Under the pieces are notes generated by a model. The model did no database searches. It had not been told where the DNA came from and worked only from the letters and a program-made list of their open reading frames with translations. From Rubrivivax sp. (GTDB lineage: Bacteria; Pseudomonadota; Gammaproteobacteria; Burkholderiales; Burkholderiaceae_C): DNA of 32,925 nt. Shown here in pieces: positions 8,635-15,922 of the stretch. Both the position numbers and the translations under genes were made by a program. Numbering within the stretch: position 1 is the stretch's first letter; each line of letters begins with the position of its first letter. Location: positions 1-32,925 of the forward strand of contig JAEUPE010000036.1 in assembly GCA_016790435.1 (NCBI GenBank), given 5' to 3'.

Positions 8635-9408
8635 TCAGCACGGGTTCACCTGCCGCGAGATCGGCACGACGCGCGCGCCCGCTTGCTCGACCGCCTGGCG
8701 CACGGCGCGGGCCAGCGCCACCGCGCCGGGGGTGTCACCGTGCACGAGGATGGAGTGCGGCTTCAGGGCCAGCCGCCGCCCGCTGTGCGTGACCACCTGA
8801 CCTTCGGCCAGCAGCAGGCGCACACGCGCCAGCACGGCCTCGGGCGCGTGGATCACGGCGCCCGGCAGCTTTCGCGGCACGAGCAGGCCTTCGTCGTCGA
8901 TCGCGCGGTCGGCGAGGAAGGTCGTTGCCACGCGCATGCCGCAGTCGGCGGCGGCGCCTTCGATGGCGCGGCTGCTGGACGAGCTGATGGTGAGCGTGGG
9001 GTCGAACGCGGCGATGGCGCGCAGCAGCGGGGCGGCCAGCGTGGCGTCGGCGGCGGCCATGTTGCCGAGCGCGCCATGGAAGCTCATGTGCGTCATGCGG
9101 TGGCCCGCGGCGCGCGCGATGCCGGCAAGGGCACCGAGCTGGTAGACGACCATCGCCGCGAGCTCCGCCGGGTCGATCTGCATGACGCGCCGGCCGAAGC
9201 CCTGGCGGTCGGGGAAGCCCACGTGGGCGCCGACGTCGACGCCGCGTGTCAGCGCGGCCCGCGCCGTGCGCTCCATGATCAGCGGGTCGCCGGCATGGAA
9301 GCCGCAGGCGACGTTGGCCGAGGAGACGACGTCGAGCAGGGCTTCGTCCTCGCCCATGCGCCAGGGGCCGTAGCCCTCGCCAAGGTCGGCGTTGAGATCG
9401 ATGTCCAT
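8635..9408 (-). CDS. pxpA: 5-oxoprolinase subunit A (LamB/YcsF family)
   Basis: A 257-residue LamB/YcsF-family protein, a normal length. Family motifs are DLNADLGEG at the start, SANVACGFHAGDP near residue 30, GAHVGFPDRQGFGRR near residue 60, and KPHSILVHGDTPGAV near the end. PxpA acts with PxpB and PxpC in ATP-dependent opening of 5-oxoproline (pyroglutamate) to glutamate. In this cluster the partners are encoded upstream on the same strand. The substrate may be pyroglutamate or a related lactam, since carboxylase genes are fused into the operon. It is the last gene of its operon; the spacer before it holds a 9-bp tandem repeat. It is unrelated to maltoporin LamB. Confidence 0.92.
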   Translation of the reverse strand: MDIDLNADLGEGYGPWRMGEDEALLDVVSSANVACGFHAGDPLIMERTARAALTRGVDVGAHVGFPDRQGFGRRVMQIDPAELAAMVVYQLGALAGIARAAGHRMTHMSFHGALGNMAAADATLAAPLLRAIAAFDPTLTISSSSSRAIEGAAADCGMRVATTFLADRAIDDEGLLVPRKLPGAVIHAPEAVLARVRLLLAEGQVVTHSGRRLALKPHSILVHGDTPGAVALARAVRQAVEQAGARVVPISRQVNPC

Positions 9409-9423
9409 CAGTCCGCCCGGTCC

Positions 9424-9477
9424 AGGTCGCTCAGGTTGTTCAGGTCGATCAGGCCAATGAGGGCGATCAGGTCACCG
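9424..9477 (-). repeat. Degenerate 9-bp tandem repeat, six units
   Basis: Six units of 9 bp (AGGTCGCTC, AGGTTGTTC, AGGTCGATC, AGGCCAATG, AGGGCGATC, AGGTCACCG on the plus strand) fill the junction between the carrier-like gene and pxpA. The stop codon of the carrier-like gene lies inside the repeat, so slippage here could change its C-terminus. Confidence 0.65.
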
Positions 9478-9877
9478 GGCTGCACGCGAGATGCAGCAGC
9501 GGCGTGCCGTAGCCGACGGTGCGGCCGTGTTCGGCCGCGTGGCCGACGAAGGTGCCTTCCCTTGGGGCGGTCACCGGCAGCAGCAGGCTGCCGATGCGAA
9601 GCAGGCCCAGGGGCTGGCCGGCGCCGACGGGCTGGCCCGGCGTGGCCAGCGGCGCCTCGCGCAACGGGTGCGAGTGCAGGAAGATGCCCACGGACGCGGC
9701 GCGCACCTCGACCTCTTCGGCTCGTGTCGGCGCCAGCCACTCGCCGTCCGGCACCGCGTCGACGCGCGAGCCGTCGTTGTGCAAGCAAACCTGCATGCCC
9801 GGGCCGCGCAGCTCGAGCCACGCGATGTCGGTGCCGGCGAGCCAGTCCGACAGCCGGCGCACGAGGTCCTCGTTCAT
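9467..9877 (-). CDS. Biotin-carrier-like protein without the biotinyl lysine
   Basis: A 136-residue protein that aligns along its length with the genuine biotin carrier encoded at 13045-13461. The N-terminal helix (EDLVRRLSDWLAG) matches its start. The C-terminal half has GQPVGAGQPLGLL and REGTF with YGTPLLHL, the hammerhead pattern of the biotinyl domain. Where carriers have EAMKV this one has RIGSL, so the attachment lysine is replaced by Ser97. It therefore should not be biotinylated. It may be a structural subunit or a decoy domain in the PxpBC-carboxylase complex. Its ATG overlaps the pxpC stop by 4 bp, which argues that it is expressed and functional. The family assignment rests on the visible alignment only. 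Confidence 0.8.
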   Translation of the reverse strand: MNEDLVRRLSDWLAGTDIAWLELRGPGMQVCLHNDGSRVDAVPDGEWLAPTRAEEVEVRAASVGIFLHSHPLREAPLATPGQPVGAGQPLGLLRIGSLLLPVTAPREGTFVGHAAEHGRTVGYGTPLLHLACSPVT

Positions 9878-10968
9878 GCGGTCGTCCTCTGTGTCGGGCG
9901 CTGCCGGGTGGGTGCCCGCGCGCGCTGCGGCGCGGTCGTCGCGGTGCCCGTGTTCGCAGCGCTGTGCGCCGCCCGTGCGGGCGCCCCGGCCAGCCAGAGC
10001 CCGACCAGGCGTCGCGCCTCGTCGAGCCAGGCGCGGTTGGCATCGAGCGCCGCCACCGCTTCGGCCCAGGTCGTCTCGACGAAGCGCAGGGAGCTGCCGA
10101 TGGGCGCCTGGCCGAGGCGCCAGAGGTCGGCCTCGATGATCGTGCCGACCTTCGGGTAGCCGCCCGAAGGCTGGGCATCGCGCATCTGCACGATCGGCTG
10201 CCCACCCGGCGGCACCTGGATGACGCCGGGCACGATGCCGTGCGAGCGCATCTCCATCGGCGAAGCCGCGCGCAGCGGCTCGCCGGCGAGGCGGTAGCCG
10301 TAGCGGTCGCTCTGCGGCGTGATCTTCCAGGGGCGGGTCCAGAAGGCCGCCCGCGAGGCCTCTTCGTAGGCCGCGATCTCCGCGGCCGGCAGTACGCGCA
10401 CGGCCGGCAGGCCGTCGGCGAGAAGCGGTATCGCCATGGCCGGCGGCACGAGGCCGAAGCCCGCACGGCTGCCGCCGCATGGCGCCTCCGACCGGCCGGC
10501 CGCCAGACGATCGCCTGGGCGCAGCGTGCGGCCTTCGTGGCCTCCGAAGGCGCCGCGCATCTGCGTGCTGCGCGAGCCGAGCACCACCGGCACGTCCACG
10601 CCGCCGGGCAGGCACAGATAGGCCCGGCAGGCCGACCAGGCCGTGGCACGCCGCGGCACGTTCAGGCGCAGCACCTGGCCGGCGTGCGCCTCGTGCCGCC
10701 ACCAGGGCAGGAGAGGGCGGCCGTCGAGCGACGCATCGGTGTCGGCACCGGTCAGCGCGAAGGCGCCGCTGGCGGTGAAGCGCACCTCGAACGGAAAGAC
10801 CTGCAGCTCGATCGCCGCCGCGGCCTCGTCGTTGCCGAGCATGAGGTTGCCGGCGGCCAGCGCCATCGGGTCCATCGCGCCAGAGGTGCCGACGCCCCAG
10901 CGCAACGCGCCGCTGCGCCCGAGGTCCTGCACCGTGGCCAGCGCCGTGCTCGAGAGCACCTCGATCAT
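9874..10968 (-). CDS. pxpC: 5-oxoprolinase subunit C / biotin-dependent carboxyltransferase-like protein
   Basis: A 364-residue member of the PxpC (KipA, allophanate hydrolase subunit 2-like) family. Diagnostic motifs are VQDLGRSG with GVGTSGAMDP near residues 13-34, the long LPGGVDVPVVLGSRST segment, and the late QPIVQMRDAQPSGGYPKVG. The same fold forms part of the carboxyltransferase domain of urea carboxylase. The Ala/Thr/Arg-rich tail after about residue 325 looks disordered. It overlaps pxpB by 4 bp upstream and the carrier-like gene by 4 bp downstream. In the oxoprolinase complex it works with PxpB; beside AccB/AccC it could instead accept carboxybiotin. Confidence 0.92.
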   Translation of the reverse strand: MIEVLSSTALATVQDLGRSGALRWGVGTSGAMDPMALAAGNLMLGNDEAAAAIELQVFPFEVRFTASGAFALTGADTDASLDGRPLLPWWRHEAHAGQVLRLNVPRRATAWSACRAYLCLPGGVDVPVVLGSRSTQMRGAFGGHEGRTLRPGDRLAAGRSEAPCGGSRAGFGLVPPAMAIPLLADGLPAVRVLPAAEIAAYEEASRAAFWTRPWKITPQSDRYGYRLAGEPLRAASPMEMRSHGIVPGVIQVPPGGQPIVQMRDAQPSGGYPKVGTIIEADLWRLGQAPIGSSLRFVETTWAEAVAALDANRAWLDEARRLVGLWLAGAPARAAHSAANTGTATTAPQRARAPTRQRPTQRTTA

Positions 10969-11666
10969 CGGATCACCTGCTGCACGCGGAAGCGGATGCT
11001 GTCACCGGGCTGCAGCAGCGCCGGTGGCTGCCGCGTGGCGTCGAAGAAGCTCATCGACGTGCGGCCGATCGTGTTCCAGCCGCTTGGCCCGGCCGAGGCC
11101 GACACGCCGGTCTGGTGGCCGCCGATGGAGACCGAGCCGCCCGGGATGCTGATCACCGGCACCTGGCGGCGCGGCGTGGCGATGCGTGCGTCCATGCCGC
11201 CGAGGTAGCAGTAGCCGGGGTGGCTGCCGAGCGCGAACACCGGGTACAGCGGTGCGCTGTGCCGCTCGACGATCTCGTCGATGCCCAGGCCGGTGTGCGC
11301 CACCACGTCGGCCAGGTGAGGGCCGCCCTCGCCGCCGTAGACCACGGGCAGCTCGACGGTGCGACCCTGCAGCGCCAGCGGCTGCGCCACGGCCCAGGCC
11401 GCGCGCAGGCGATCCGCAAGCGGCCGCCAGTCGCGCGGGGTGGGCGCCGTGGTGGCGAAGGTGACCATCAGGTTGTTCATGCCCGGCACGGCCTCGCCGA
11501 CCTCGGGCCAGGTGGCCGCCTCGCCGGCCAGCGCCCAGATGCGCTGCTGGGTCGACAGGCTCATCTCGCCTGGCGCCTCGAACAGCAGCGCCGTGGTGCC
11601 GAGCAGGCTGATGCGTGCCGGGGCGTGGATGTCCGCGATGTCCGCGATGTCTGCGAGGGTGTCCAT
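10965..11666 (-). CDS. pxpB: 5-oxoprolinase subunit B (KipI family)
   Basis: A 233-residue PxpB/KipI-family protein. Motifs are VPGMNNLMVTF, ELPVVYGGEGGPHLADVVAHTGL, FALGSHPGYCYLGGMD, IPGGSVSIGGHQTGV and GWNTIGRT, in the usual order. The ATG at 11666 shares one base with the accC stop (TGATG); a GTG one codon upstream is an alternative. Residues 7-14 (DIADIADI) are encoded by a 9-bp tandem repeat and lie before the conserved domain, so their number may vary between strains. PxpB pairs with PxpC; homologues of both form the carboxyltransferase half of urea carboxylase, which fits the adjacent biotin carboxylase gene. Confidence 0.92.
   Translation of the reverse strand: MDTLADIADIADIHAPARISLLGTTALLFEAPGEMSLSTQQRIWALAGEAATWPEVGEAVPGMNNLMVTFATTAPTPRDWRPLADRLRAAWAVAQPLALQGRTVELPVVYGGEGGPHLADVVAHTGLGIDEIVERHSAPLYPVFALGSHPGYCYLGGMDARIATPRRQVPVISIPGGSVSIGGHQTGVSASAGPSGWNTIGRTSMSFFDATRQPPALLQPGDSIRFRVQQVIR
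11628..11654 (-). repeat. 9-bp tandem repeat within the 5' end of pxpB
   Basis: Three nearly identical units (GATGTCCGC, GATGTCCGC, GATGTCTGC on the plus strand) encode the Ile-Ala-Asp repeats near the PxpB N-terminus. The unit length is a multiple of three, so copy-number change would keep the frame. Confidence 0.7.
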
Positions 11667-13048
11667 CACGCGGCTGGCGGCTGGCGCAGCCAGCGTTCGA
11701 GGTGGTGGATGTCGACACCGCCGGCGGCGAACGCGGCGTCCTCGAGCAGGCGGCGGTGCAGCGGCAGGTTGGTCGCGATGCCGTCCACGCGCATCGTCTC
11801 AAGCGCGCCGCGCATGCGCGCGAACGCCTCGTCGCGTGTGCGCCCGTGCACGATCAGCTTGGCGATCATCGAGTCGTAGTGCGGCGGCACGCGGTAGCCC
11901 GCTTCGGCGTGGCTGTCGACGCGCACGCCGTCGCCGGCGGGCACCTGCCAGCCGGTGATGAGGCCGGGCGAAGGCGCGAACGTGCGCGGGTCCTCGGCGT
12001 TGATGCGGCACTCGACGGCGTGGCCGCGGCAAGGCACGTCGGCCTGCGTGAAGGCGAGGCGCTCGCCGCGGGCGACGCGCAGCTGCTGCTGCACGATGTC
12101 GATGCCGCTCGTCATCTCGGTGACCGGGTGCTCGACCTGCAGCCGCGTGTTCATCTCGATGAAATGGAAGGCGCCTTCCTCGAACAGGAACTCGAAGGTG
12201 CCGACGCCGCAGTAGCCGATGCGGCGGCAGGCCTCGGCGCAGCGCGCGCCGATCTCGGCAATGGCTTCCGGCGCGATGCCTGGCGCCGGCGCCTCCTCGA
12301 TCACCTTCTGGTGCCGCCGTTGCAGCGAACAATCGCGGCTGCCGAGCCACAGCGCGTTGCCGTGCGCATCGGCAAGCACCTGGATCTCGACATGCCGCGG
12401 GTGCGCCAGGAACTTCTCGAGGTAGACCTCGGGGTTGGCAAAGGCGCGCCGCGCCTCCTCGCGCGTGAGCGCCAGCGCGGCCGGCAGATCCTCGGCTCGC
12501 TCGACGACACGCATGCCACGCCCGCCGCCACCGCCGGCAGCCTTGACGATGACGGGGAAGCCGATCGCCTGCGCGAGGGCCAGCACCTCGGCCGCATCCG
12601 CGGGCAGCACCTCGTCGGGGCCGGCCACGCAGGGCACGCCGGCAGCGCGCATCGCGCGCTTGGCCGACACCTTGTCGCCCATTGTGCGGATGCAGGCCGA
12701 GCTCGGGCCGATGAAGGTGAGGCCCGCTTCCTCGACGCGTTGCACGAAACCGGCGTTCTCGGACAGGAAGCCGTAGCCGGGGTGAATGGCCTCGGCCCCG
12801 CTGACCTCGGCGGCGAAGAGGATGGCCGCTTGGTCGAGGTAGCTGCGCCCGGCAGCGGCCGGGCCGATGCACAGCGCCTGGTCGGCCAGGCGCACGTAGC
12901 CGGCGTCGGCGTCGGCGTCGGAGTGCGCGACCACCGAGCGCAGTCCGAGTGCCTGGCAGGCACGCAGAATGCGCAGGGCGATCTCGCCCCGGTTGGCGAT
13001 CAGGACCTTTGTGAACACGGATGAAGCCACGCCGCCCGCGCCGCTCAC
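11666..13048 (-). CDS. accC: Biotin carboxylase subunit (AccC type)
   Basis: A 460-residue ATP-grasp biotin carboxylase. [15 protein letters not shown] starts the N-terminal domain. [10 protein letters not shown], the glycine-rich loop [43 protein letters not shown] and ECRINAEDP follow in the normal order with catalytic residues present. It charges the biotin of the upstream carrier with CO2 from bicarbonate. It starts at GTG overlapping the carrier stop (GTGA) and ends with a one-base overlap into pxpB. A GTG at 13018 is a possible later start. Because it sits between a carrier and PxpBC, it is probably a dedicated carboxylase rather than the housekeeping fatty-acid AccC. Confidence 0.93.
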   Translation of the reverse strand: MSGAGGVASSVFTKVLIANRGEIALRILRACQALGLRSVVAHSDADADAGYVRLADQALCIGPAAAGRSYLDQAAILFAAEVSGAEAIHPGYGFLSENAGFVQRVEEAGLTFIGPSSACIRTMGDKVSAKRAMRAAGVPCVAGPDEVLPADAAEVLALAQAIGFPVIVKAAGGGGGRGMRVVERAEDLPAALALTREEARRAFANPEVYLEKFLAHPRHVEIQVLADAHGNALWLGSRDCSLQRRHQKVIEEAPAPGIAPEAIAEIGARCAEACRRIGYCGVGTFEFLFEEGAFHFIEMNTRLQVEHPVTEMTSGIDIVQQQLRVARGERLAFTQADVPCRGHAVECRINAEDPRTFAPSPGLITGWQVPAGDGVRVDSHAEAGYRVPPHYDSMIAKLIVHGRTRDEAFARMRGALETMRVDGIATNLPLHRRLLEDAAFAAGGVDIHHLERWLRQPPAA

Positions 13049-13461
13049 CGCAGCCGCACCAGCGGCTGGCCGGCTTCGATGTCCTGGCCCGAAGTCACGA
13101 GGAAGGCGTCGACGGTGCCGTCACGCTCGGCACTCACTTCGTTGAACACCTTCATCGCCTCGATGACGCAGAGCGTCTGGCCGGCCTTCACGGCCTGGCC
13201 GACCTGCACGAAGGGCGCCTCGCCCGGCGCGGGTTGCAGGAAGACCGTGCCGCACAGGCTGGCGCGCTGCTCGAGCCTGGGGCTGCCCGACTCCGCGACC
13301 GCCGGTTTCGCCGCGCCCTGGGGGCCGCGCGAGGCGGCAGGCTGGCCGCGCGCCACGCCACGCACCAGACGCAACGTCCAGCCGTCTTTCGTGGCCTCCA
13401 GCTCGGAGAGGTCCGACGATGCCATCGCATCGATCAAGGCCTTGATCTGCAGTGCGTCCAT
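13045..13461 (-). CDS. accB: Biotin carboxyl carrier protein (AccB type)
   Basis: A 138-residue carrier. The N-terminal [13 protein letters not shown] helix is typical of AccB. An Ala/Pro/Gly-rich linker follows to about residue 65, then the biotinyl domain with EAMKV, where Lys104 is the biotin attachment site, and the closing [13 protein letters not shown]. The ATG at 13461 is chosen for the family-typical start; a TTG at 13497 would overlap the 40-bp regulatory element. The predicted promoter puts the transcription start at or next to this ATG, so the message may be leaderless. It is the first gene of the acc-pxp operon and overlaps accC by 4 bp. Confidence 0.9.
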   Translation of the reverse strand: MDALQIKALIDAMASSDLSELEATKDGWTLRLVRGVARGQPAASRGPQGAAKPAVAESGSPRLEQRASLCGTVFLQPAPGEAPFVQVGQAVKAGQTLCVIEAMKVFNEVSAERDGTVDAFLVTSGQDIEAGQPLVRLR

Positions 13462-13467
13462 GTCGCG

Positions 13468-13497
13468 AAGGTAGCGGGCGGCTTCGGTCGGCGCCAA
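13468..13497 (-). promoter_or_regulatory. Candidate promoter of the acc-pxp operon
   Basis: On the minus strand TTGGCG (13492-13497) and TACCTT (13468-13473) are 18 bp apart, the same geometry as at the SDR operon. The -10 is weak, as expected for an activator-dependent promoter. Its end is only six bases from the accB ATG, implying a very short or absent leader. Confidence 0.4.
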
Positions 13498-13533
13498 GAC
13501 GGATTGGCTGTGGCCCGATAAGGGCCCCTTATG
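13494..13533 (-). promoter_or_regulatory. Nac-like LysR operator, copy 2 (upstream of acc-pxp operon)
   Basis: The second copy of the 40-bp element, with the palindrome ATAAGGGGCCCTTAT (ATA-N9-TAT; T-N11-A) followed by CCAA-N6-TTGG. It differs from copy 1 at four positions only. It lies 32 bp upstream of accB and 37 bp downstream of the LysR gene stop, on the strand read into accB. Confidence 0.75.
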
Positions 13534-13570
13534 ACGCGATTGAGGAACCGGCAGCTTGGCCGGCCTGGAT

Positions 13571-14506
13571 CTAGGCGTCCTCGCGCAGGCGCTGCGGCGA
13601 GAGCAGGCTGCCGGGCAGGTCGGCCACCAGCTCGAGCAGGATGGCCTTGATCGCCTGTGCCGGCTCCGACAACGGCAGGTGGTCGGACTGGCACAGCGCC
13701 AGCGGCGCCTCGATCGTCGGCTCGACGATGCGGCTGCGCCAGGCGTTGCATTGCGCCGTCACTTCACGGGCCATCGACTCGGGCAGGATGGTGGCGCCCA
13801 GGCCTTCGGCGATGACGGCGGTGAGCGTGCTCGCCGACTCGATCTCGCCGACGACGCGCGGGGCCAGGCCGATACCGGCGAAGGCCTCGTCGACCATCTT
13901 GCGCACGACGTTGTACGGGCGCGCGAGGTAGAGGTCGAGGTCGACCAGCGTGCGCAGCGGCACCTGCTCCGGCGGCGCCGGCTGGCTGCCGGGCCCGACG
14001 ACGAAGAGGCTCTCCTTGAGCAGCGGCAGGAACGCGAGCCCGTGCACCGCGGTGCGCCCGCCATAGAGCACGGCGAGGTCCATGCGGCCGTTCATGATCA
14101 GCTCGGACAGCGTGGTGCCGTAGGTCTCGTTGAGGTACAGCAGCACCCCCGGATGGCGCAGGCGCACCGTGCGCAGCAGCGGCAGCGAAAGCCCCGCCGC
14201 GGCCGTGCCCGGGGCGAGGCCCACGGAAACCGAGCCCGAGAGCCCCTGGCTGGCGGCCTCCATGTCCACGCGCGCCTGTTCGCACTGGCGCAGGATCAGC
14301 TGCGCGTGCCGGTAGAGCACCTTGCCGGCCTCGGTGGGCGTGACACCGCGCTTGGTGCGCACGAGCAGCTGCTGGCGCACCTCGCCCTCGAGCGTGGCGA
14401 GCTGCTGGCTCAGCGCCGGCTGGGCGATGTGCAGGATGTCGGCGGCCTGGGTGAGGCTGCCGACATCGACGATCTTCACGAAGTACTTCAGCCGCCTGAG
14501 ATTCAA
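13571..14506 (-). CDS. LysR-family regulator, Nac-like
   Basis: A 311-residue LysR regulator. Starting at TTG (14506) it gives the family-typical MNLRRLKYFVKIVDVGSLTQ, and the helix-turn-helix reads through AQPALSQQLATLEGE. GGGAG lies about nine bases upstream. The effector domain (about residues 92-295) includes GLAPGTAAAGLSLPLL, NGRMDLAVLYGG and GEIESASTLTAVIAEGLG. The whole sequence resembles Nac, the nitrogen assimilation control regulator, from memory of that protein. Nac binds ATA-N9-TAT, and three such sites occur next to this gene. It probably controls the acc-pxp, transporter and aminotransferase units and perhaps itself. Whether it needs a co-inducer (Nac does not) cannot be told. 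Confidence 0.9.
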   Translation of the reverse strand: MNLRRLKYFVKIVDVGSLTQAADILHIAQPALSQQLATLEGEVRQQLLVRTKRGVTPTEAGKVLYRHAQLILRQCEQARVDMEAASQGLSGSVSVGLAPGTAAAGLSLPLLRTVRLRHPGVLLYLNETYGTTLSELIMNGRMDLAVLYGGRTAVHGLAFLPLLKESLFVVGPGSQPAPPEQVPLRTLVDLDLYLARPYNVVRKMVDEAFAGIGLAPRVVGEIESASTLTAVIAEGLGATILPESMAREVTAQCNAWRSRIVEPTIEAPLALCQSDHLPLSEPAQAIKAILLELVADLPGSLLSPQRLREDA

Positions 14507-14565
14507 GCCTTGGCGCTCCCGACCGCACGAGCACAGGGGTGTCGGCTGCCAGTCTACGCGCCTGT

Positions 14566-14605
14566 CATAAGCGATGCCTATCGAGACAGACCGAACTCGT
14601 CTTGG
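14566..14605 (+). promoter_or_regulatory. Nac-like LysR operator, copy 3 (between lysR and aminotransferase gene)
   Basis: This copy is more diverged: 28 of 40 positions match copy 2 without gaps. It keeps CATAAG, CTATCG and CGTCTTGG at identical spacing and retains ATA-N9-TAT. It is oriented toward the aminotransferase gene and starts 59 bp beyond the TTG start of the divergent LysR gene, so it could also serve autoregulation. Confidence 0.65.
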
Positions 14606-14631
14606 CCTTTTGGCCCCACGCAGCCTACCGT
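14602..14631 (+). promoter_or_regulatory. Candidate promoter of the aminotransferase-RraA-SDR unit
   Basis: TTGGCC (14602-14607) and TACCGT (14626-14631) are 18 bp apart, placed relative to the 40-bp element exactly as at the other two copies. The -10 is poor by sigma-70 standards. The leader to the GTG at 14689 would be about 50 nt. Confidence 0.4.
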
Positions 14632-14688
14632 GATGGCTGCCAGCAGGCCTGCCAGCCAAGCCTGTGTCAGCCCGCATCGAGGAGCTCC

Positions 14689-15897
14689 GTGACCCCTTCC
14701 CGCATCGCCGAACGCGTCCGCCGCATCAAGCCTTCGCCCAGCACCAGCGCGGCCGACCGCGCCAACGAGCTGCGCCGCGAGGGCAAGTCGATCGTCAGCC
14801 TCGTCGTCGGCGAACCCGACTTCGACACGCCCCGCCACATCCGCGCCGCGGCCGCCGAGGCCATGGAGCGGGGCGCCACGCGATACACGCTGATGGCCGG
14901 CACGGTGGACCTGCGCAAAGCCATCGTCGCCAAGCTCGAGCGCGAGAACGGCCTCGTCTACGCGATGAACGAGATCATGGTGACGAGCGGCGCGAAGAGC
15001 GCGATCTACAGCCTGTTCTCGATCACGCTGGAGCCCGGGGACGAGGTGATCATCCCCGCGCCGTACTGGGTGTCCTACCCCGACATGGTGCTCGCCAGCG
15101 AGGGCAAGCCGGTGACGGTGGCCTGCCCCGAGGCGCACGGCTTCAAGCTGACGCCGGCGCAGCTGGAGGCGGCGATCACGCCGCGTACGCGCTGGCTGCT
15201 GCTCAACTCGCCAAGCAACCCGACCGGCGCCAGCTACACGGCGGCCGAGTACCGGGCGCTGGCCGATGTGCTCAAACGCCATCCTCAGGTGCTCGTGATG
15301 ACCGACGACATCTACGAGCACATCCGCTTCGACGGCCAGAAGACGCCGCACCTGCTGAACGCGGCGCCCGAGTTGCGTGATCGCACCGCCGCCGTCAACG
15401 GCGTTTCCAAGACCTACGCGATGACTGGCTGGCGCATCGGCTGGGTGGCCGCGCCGCGCGACCTGATCCAGGGGCTGGACACGCTGTTGTCGCAGTCCAC
15501 CGGCAACTGCTGCTCGGTGAGCCAGGCCGCCGCGGCCGCAGCGCTCGATGGCGACCAGGGTTTCGTCGCCGAGAGCGTGGCCATCTACAAGCAGCGGCGC
15601 GACCGCATGGTGGCCGGCATCAATGCCATTCCGGGCCTCGGCTGCCAGACGCCCGACGGCGCCTTCTACCTCTACGTCAACTGCGCGGGGCTGATCGGCA
15701 AGACCACGCTGCAAGGCAAGGTGCTGGCCCAAGACGGCGATGTCGTGCTGTACCTGCTCGAGAGCGCCGGCGTGGCCACCGTCGCCGGCACCGCCTACGG
15801 CCTGTCGCCTTACTTCCGGGTGTCGATCGCGACATCGATCGACGTGCTCGACGAAGGCTGCAAGCGCATCGCCGCGGCCGTGGCGGCGCTGCACTGA
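14689..15897 (+). CDS. Class I PLP-dependent aminotransferase (aspartate aminotransferase-like)
   Basis: A 402-residue fold-type I aminotransferase of the Ib aspartate/aromatic type. Motifs are GEPDFDTP, RYTLMAGTVDLRKAI, NSPSNPTG near residue 173, DDIYEHI, and GVSKTYAMTGWRIGW with the PLP lysine at 241. The GTG at 14689 has GAGGAG six bases upstream and gives a start just before the first conserved helix. It removes the amino group from an amino acid to form a 2-oxo acid. The neighbouring oxoprolinase and aldolase-like genes suggest a glutamate analogue as amino donor, but housekeeping aspartate specificity cannot be excluded. It is the first gene of a plus-strand unit next to the divergent LysR gene. 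Confidence 0.92.
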   Translation: MTPSRIAERVRRIKPSPSTSAADRANELRREGKSIVSLVVGEPDFDTPRHIRAAAAEAMERGATRYTLMAGTVDLRKAIVAKLERENGLVYAMNEIMVTSGAKSAIYSLFSITLEPGDEVIIPAPYWVSYPDMVLASEGKPVTVACPEAHGFKLTPAQLEAAITPRTRWLLLNSPSNPTGASYTAAEYRALADVLKRHPQVLVMTDDIYEHIRFDGQKTPHLLNAAPELRDRTAAVNGVSKTYAMTGWRIGWVAAPRDLIQGLDTLLSQSTGNCCSVSQAAAAAALDGDQGFVAESVAIYKQRRDRMVAGINAIPGLGCQTPDGAFYLYVNCAGLIGKTTLQGKVLAQDGDVVLYLLESAGVATVAGTAYGLSPYFRVSIATSIDVLDEGCKRIAAAVAALH

Positions 15898-15922
15898 AGC
15901 ACCGGCATCGGAGAATCGACCC

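Noticed and set aside
8635-9408. Name LamB suggesting maltoporin
   Set aside because: The LamB/YcsF family is unrelated to the outer-membrane porin; motifs are those of PxpA.
12897-12920. GTCGGCGTCGGCGTCGGAG tandem repeat
   Set aside because: It lies within accC and encodes an Asp-Ala run (SDADADAGY) with no shift of frame; ordinary low-complexity coding sequence.
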